From Phorcus lineatus (taxonomy: Eukaryota; Mollusca; Gastropoda; Trochida; Trochidae): a stretch of 64,000 nucleotides of DNA. The number at the start of each line of letters is the position of its first letter. Position 1 is the first letter of the stretch. This document shows, piece after piece, positions 61,201 through 64,000 of the stretch. The stretch is from assembly GCA_921293015.1 (NCBI GenBank), contig OV121085.1, forward strand, positions 24,813,911 to 24,877,910, read 5' to 3'. The notes beneath the pieces are model-generated. The model had not been told where the DNA came from and ran no database searches. It saw nothing but the letters and a program-made list of their open reading frames with translations. The translations under genes were made by a program, and so were the position numbers.

Positions 61201-62814
61201 CTGTACTGGAGGAACTGTTGGGTCAACATCCAGGTGGTAGGTACCAGGTAAACAACCAAATCCTTGAAATACGTCCCCATAGCTACCCATAATTTGTGTA
61301 TAAGTCAGTGGTTGGGAGTGTACTTCACCTACACTGTAAACTTTCTCACTCAAGCTCATGAGCTGCAAGGCTTCACAGGTTTCGGCTGACAGCAGTGGTC
61401 TCTGTTGCCCTTTCACAACCTGAAATTTCAGATAATGGCATTCACCATTTTGGACACACTCCAAAGTTGTCTCTCCAATAGACTTCAAGATGGACTCATC
61501 GTAGAGCTTAAGTCTGGCTGTGCTCTTCTCAAGAGGCGGATTTCCATGTTGAGCAAGATAGCAATAGTCATTGAAGCTAATCAGGTTGCAAGTTGTACCT
61601 GAATCAAGTTGACACTTTAGGTCCAGTTTCCATTCTTTGCTAGGAACTCTCAGTTTTAAGTCAACAAACCACTGTTTTCCTCTAGAGTGCACTGAACCAA
61701 CATCATGTGAGATAAAAAATGCTTGTTCATCAGAGCTTTCATCTTCATCTGCATTATCATCAGATTCAACAGCATTAGAATCAAGAAAGTTCACTCGTGA
61801 CGGTCGTCTGCCATCTTGTTTCTTTCTGAAACAGCAGCTGGCGTAGTGATGGAGCCGTTTGCAGAAAGTACATCTTTTGTTGTATGCTGGACATGCACTT
61901 CTGTCTTGTTCATGTTGCCCACCACAATATTTACAGTTATACTGCAAACAGTCTTTTTCCACACGCTGTCGAGAACTATCATCATAACGATCAGATCTGC
62001 TTCTTGATTTAGCTGATTTGTTATTGTTATTGCACCATTGTCATTTGTACCAAGCACAATTCTGTCTCTAATTAAGTCGTCATGTAAGCGACCAAATTCA
62101 CAGGAGGCAGCAAGCTGTCGTAATTTTGTGACATACTGATCGACAGTCTCAGAATTTTCCTGATTTGTGGTGTTGAATATGTATCGTTCATAAATAACAT
62201 TTCTGGCAGGTAGAAAGTGTCTTTCAAGTGCTTCGAGGGTTACTTTTGGATCTTTTTTATCTTCTTCAGATATGTCCAGATGTTTATAGACTCTAAAACA
62301 CTCTTTTCCCATCAGGCTCAGTAAAGTTGCCACAACAATTTTAGCATCTTTTTTCTTAAGTTCAACAGCCACTGCATAATTTTCCCACTGGGAACGAAAA
62401 AAAGTCCAATTCACACCTAAATCCCCTTTAAAATCCATAGATGCTGGCACAGGAAAGTTACTGGTTGCCATTTTCAGATCTTTACGGTAATTCAGTACAG
62501 TTTGTAGGTATATAGTCACACAATGAATTTGATTCAATACAAGAGTTTATCTGATATATAGATCAAGCAGTCTATTATCACATTGATTATTGAGTAAAGA
62601 GTCCTCAAGGTTTGTAGCCTCGACGGTTGACTTATCCTAGCAGACGAAAACCACATGTGTGAGATTCCAAAGTCTCGAGTCGACATTTGACAAGCACATT
62701 CAAGATCAAGATAAAGTCTTCAAGAATAAACACTGGAGAATATGGCCTAGCTGAATGTCTTTGCCTCTGAGCAGATGTGTGGGTCGTAATTTAGTTCTTA
62801 GAAACCAAACTCGC

Positions 62815-62828
62815 CACTTCTGACACCA
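62815..62828 (-). other. Primer-binding site, tRNA-Leu type (Gypsy-d)
   Basis: TGGTGTCAGAAGTG on the minus strand, directly after the 5' LTR. Confidence 0.8.
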
Positions 62829-62950
62829 TGTTCGTAGTCAAGATGTTTATTCGTAAGCATGGCGGTTACAAGCAACTCGTTCATCCAGCCAAGCACATAT
62901 AAAAACTGGAATGGCATCCGAACATACGGAATATGAGTCATATAGTAACA
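62829..62950 (-). repeat. Gypsy-d 5' LTR
   Basis: 122 bp, partner of 58,144-58,263, followed outward by CAAAC. Confidence 0.9.
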
Positions 62951-62955
62951 CAAAC

Positions 62956-63190
62956 CACAGGTACTTTGACGGCATCGCGTCGAATCGGTGATTATAACAC
63001 TGTCAGTGCCGTAAGAGGGTTTCACATTTTCAAAACCCACTGGACTCCCATCGCAGGTGACGTTCTAAGCACTAAATTAGATGCCTTTGATCAATACTCA
63101 GTGGCTGTCGAGTGTAAAAATGTCATTGTCGGGCATATTCTGATTAAGCAAATCAAATTATGTAACTTTTTCATTCGCAGTTATACGTGA
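62956..63190 (+). CDS. HIRAN-like domain frame in the miniature element
   Basis: An open frame (about 78 codons inside the miniature element) with VRGFHIFKTHWTP, GDVLSTKLDAFDQYSVAV and a VGHILIKQI phrase. This order (V.GFH.Y...W.P..G..L......D.YAVAV......VGH.P..I) is that of a HIRAN-like module found in many invertebrate uncharacterised proteins and transposon-linked frames; HIRAN modules bind DNA ends in other proteins. The frame stops at 63,190. No start codon of its own is obvious, and an ATG upstream lies in the LTR of the later Gypsy insertion, so the original start or exon structure is unknown. The family match is by pattern memory only. Confidence 0.5.
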
Positions 63191-63402
63191 CGCGGAATCA
63201 CAATTGTGTTTACAACCATTCTTGTTTATCCGTTTGAATTCATACAGTTCGTTCCATTAAAAAGTATAAAAGAACCATGTTTTTTGTCGTTTACATCTTT
63301 TCGAATTTAAGCCCAAGGCTTAATTTCAGTTGAAATGTTTCAACGCTCACATGGGCAAAATTCGAAATTAAGCCCTGGGCTTAAATACGAGGATTCCCGG
63401 TA

Positions 63403-63750
63403 ATTTGACAAAATCGATTCCCGTTATTGAGATCAAATCCAAATGAATTTCCTAGCCTAGGGGTAATTGTCTCAGTAAACATTTTCTTGGATTCTAACAC
63501 TTTTATGTCATTTGGTAAAGCATTCCAAAGATCAACTGTACTAGGAAGGAATGATTTTGAATAAGTAGATGTTTTAATTTGAATATTTTGTATATGTGTA
63601 GAGTTTCTTAAACCCCTTACGGATTTCCTGCCGATACACTATCTGAAAGTAGGTCAAAAAAATAATTTGGTGTTTACCATTTTATAAAAAAGGGGTAATT
63701 TTTGTACACGTCTTTTGTCATTTAGAGGTATGAAATTAGTTTCTGCATAC
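63403..63750 (-). pseudogene. LINE fragment, proximal part
   Basis: The minus strand continues the LINE interrupted at 58,021. Its sequence parallels the linker region of the 22.7-23.7 kb copy (frames around FYKMVNT and a Leu/Asn-rich stretch). It is cut at 63,751 by the SINE. Confidence 0.55.
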
Positions 63751-63990
63751 AGTTTCGAATCCCGGTGGAGACACCAAACATTTGTGACCTGGGTCTCATA
63801 CCGCGTTGTGTCCTTGGGCAAGGCACTTCATCCACATTGCACTCAGTCAACCCAGCTGTATAAATGGGTACCTGAATAAGGGAAGTACAGAAGCGCTAAG
63901 TAGCTGCTGTAGTACAATTCCTTCAGGGTAATAATGTACCGCCAGTGAGCAGTGCCTCGCGTTAAAATGTATATTATTATTATTATTATA
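63751..63990 (+). repeat. tRNA-derived SINE, 5'-truncated second copy
   Basis: Begins inside the B box (TTCGAATCCCGGTGGAGACA) and matches the copy at 51,997-52,340 through the TGTGTCCTTGGGCAAGGCAC and CACTCAGT...CCCAGCTGTATAAATG domain to an (ATT)n tail. Confidence 0.85.
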
Positions 63991-64000
63991 CAGTTTATTA

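Larger units (their letters stand above)
58144..62950 (-). mobile_element. Gypsy element with short LTRs, nearly complete (Gypsy-d)
   Basis: Gypsy-type LTR retrotransposon of 4,807 bp on the minus strand. LTRs are only about 120 bp and the target duplication is CAAAC (58,139-58,143 and 62,951-62,955). Parts from the 5' side: primer site for tRNA-Leu (62,815-62,828), gag (about 61,950-62,480), zinc knuckle (about 61,850-61,950), protease with QLDSGTTCNL (about 61,560-61,700), reverse transcriptase (about 60,600-61,200), RNase H (about 60,000-60,400), integrase with zinc-binding HHCC region (about 58,900-59,650) and a C-terminal tail. All domains are present. I estimate two or three breaks, some of which may be the frame changes such elements use between gag and pol. 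LTR divergence makes it older than Gypsy-c. Confidence 0.9.
58024..63400. mobile_element. TA-inserted miniature element, split by Gypsy-d, with HIRAN-like frame
   Basis: Ends read CCGGGAATTCTCGTATTTAA on the left and, reverse-complemented, CCGGGAATCCTCGTATTTAA on the right, both flanked by TA (58,022-58,023 and 63,401-63,402). Sub-terminal TTAAGCCC motifs recur in both orientations. Its own DNA (58,024-58,143 and 62,956-63,400, with the 5-bp duplication of Gypsy-d counted once) is about 565 bp. TA duplication suggests a Tc1/mariner-like relative. It interrupts a LINE. Confidence 0.75.

Overview
The window is animal nuclear DNA, most likely from a mollusc or a close marine-invertebrate relative. 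It is AT-rich, its genes are spliced with GT-AG introns, and it is dominated by transposable elements. The best pointer to a mollusc is a SINE near 49.64-49.86 kb whose 3' end resembles the short interspersed repeats I know from gastropods and bivalves. I cannot name the species. Host gene content is small: one large unrecognised exon on the minus strand (5.2-6.6 kb) and a few exon-like fragments.

Layout: 0.3-3.0 kb is a broken Copia element. 3-22.7 kb is sparse DNA holding the large host exon, LINE scraps, several miniature inverted-repeat elements (one of Tigger type), hairpin palindromes, a dispersed GGATCC-rich repeat in two inverted copies, a pogo-type transposase fragment and a possible CRE-bearing promoter. 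22.7-28.0 kb is a LINE fragment followed by two 600-bp inverted arms that enclose a broken Gypsy element.

29.1-48.5 kb is a clean three-level nest. A Gypsy element on the minus strand received a DNA transposon with 544-bp inverted repeats (element A, 29,766-45,909, 8-bp target duplication TTTCTCTC). Element A's left inverted repeat was then hit by a second DNA transposon (element B, 30,067-39,851, 9-bp duplication CCCCACTCA). Element B is the centrepiece. It has perfect 75-bp inverted repeats and two convergent spliced genes that stay open end to end: a 1,022-residue DUF6589-like transposase with a ZAD-like N-terminal zinc domain and a C2H2 finger, and a 542-residue RecQ-like helicase. Identical ends, an exact target duplication and intact reading frames all point to a recent, potentially autonomous insertion. 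The gene pair resembles what I recall of the helicase-bearing Academ lineage (AcademH), which I could not check here.

51.4-56.5 kb is a young, nearly whole Gypsy element with 159-bp LTRs, itself hit by a tRNA-derived SINE. 57.8-63.75 kb is another nest: a LINE 3' end split by a TA-inserted miniature element that carries a HIRAN-like reading frame, and that element split by a Gypsy element with about 120-bp LTRs. The window ends in a second, 5'-truncated copy of the same SINE.
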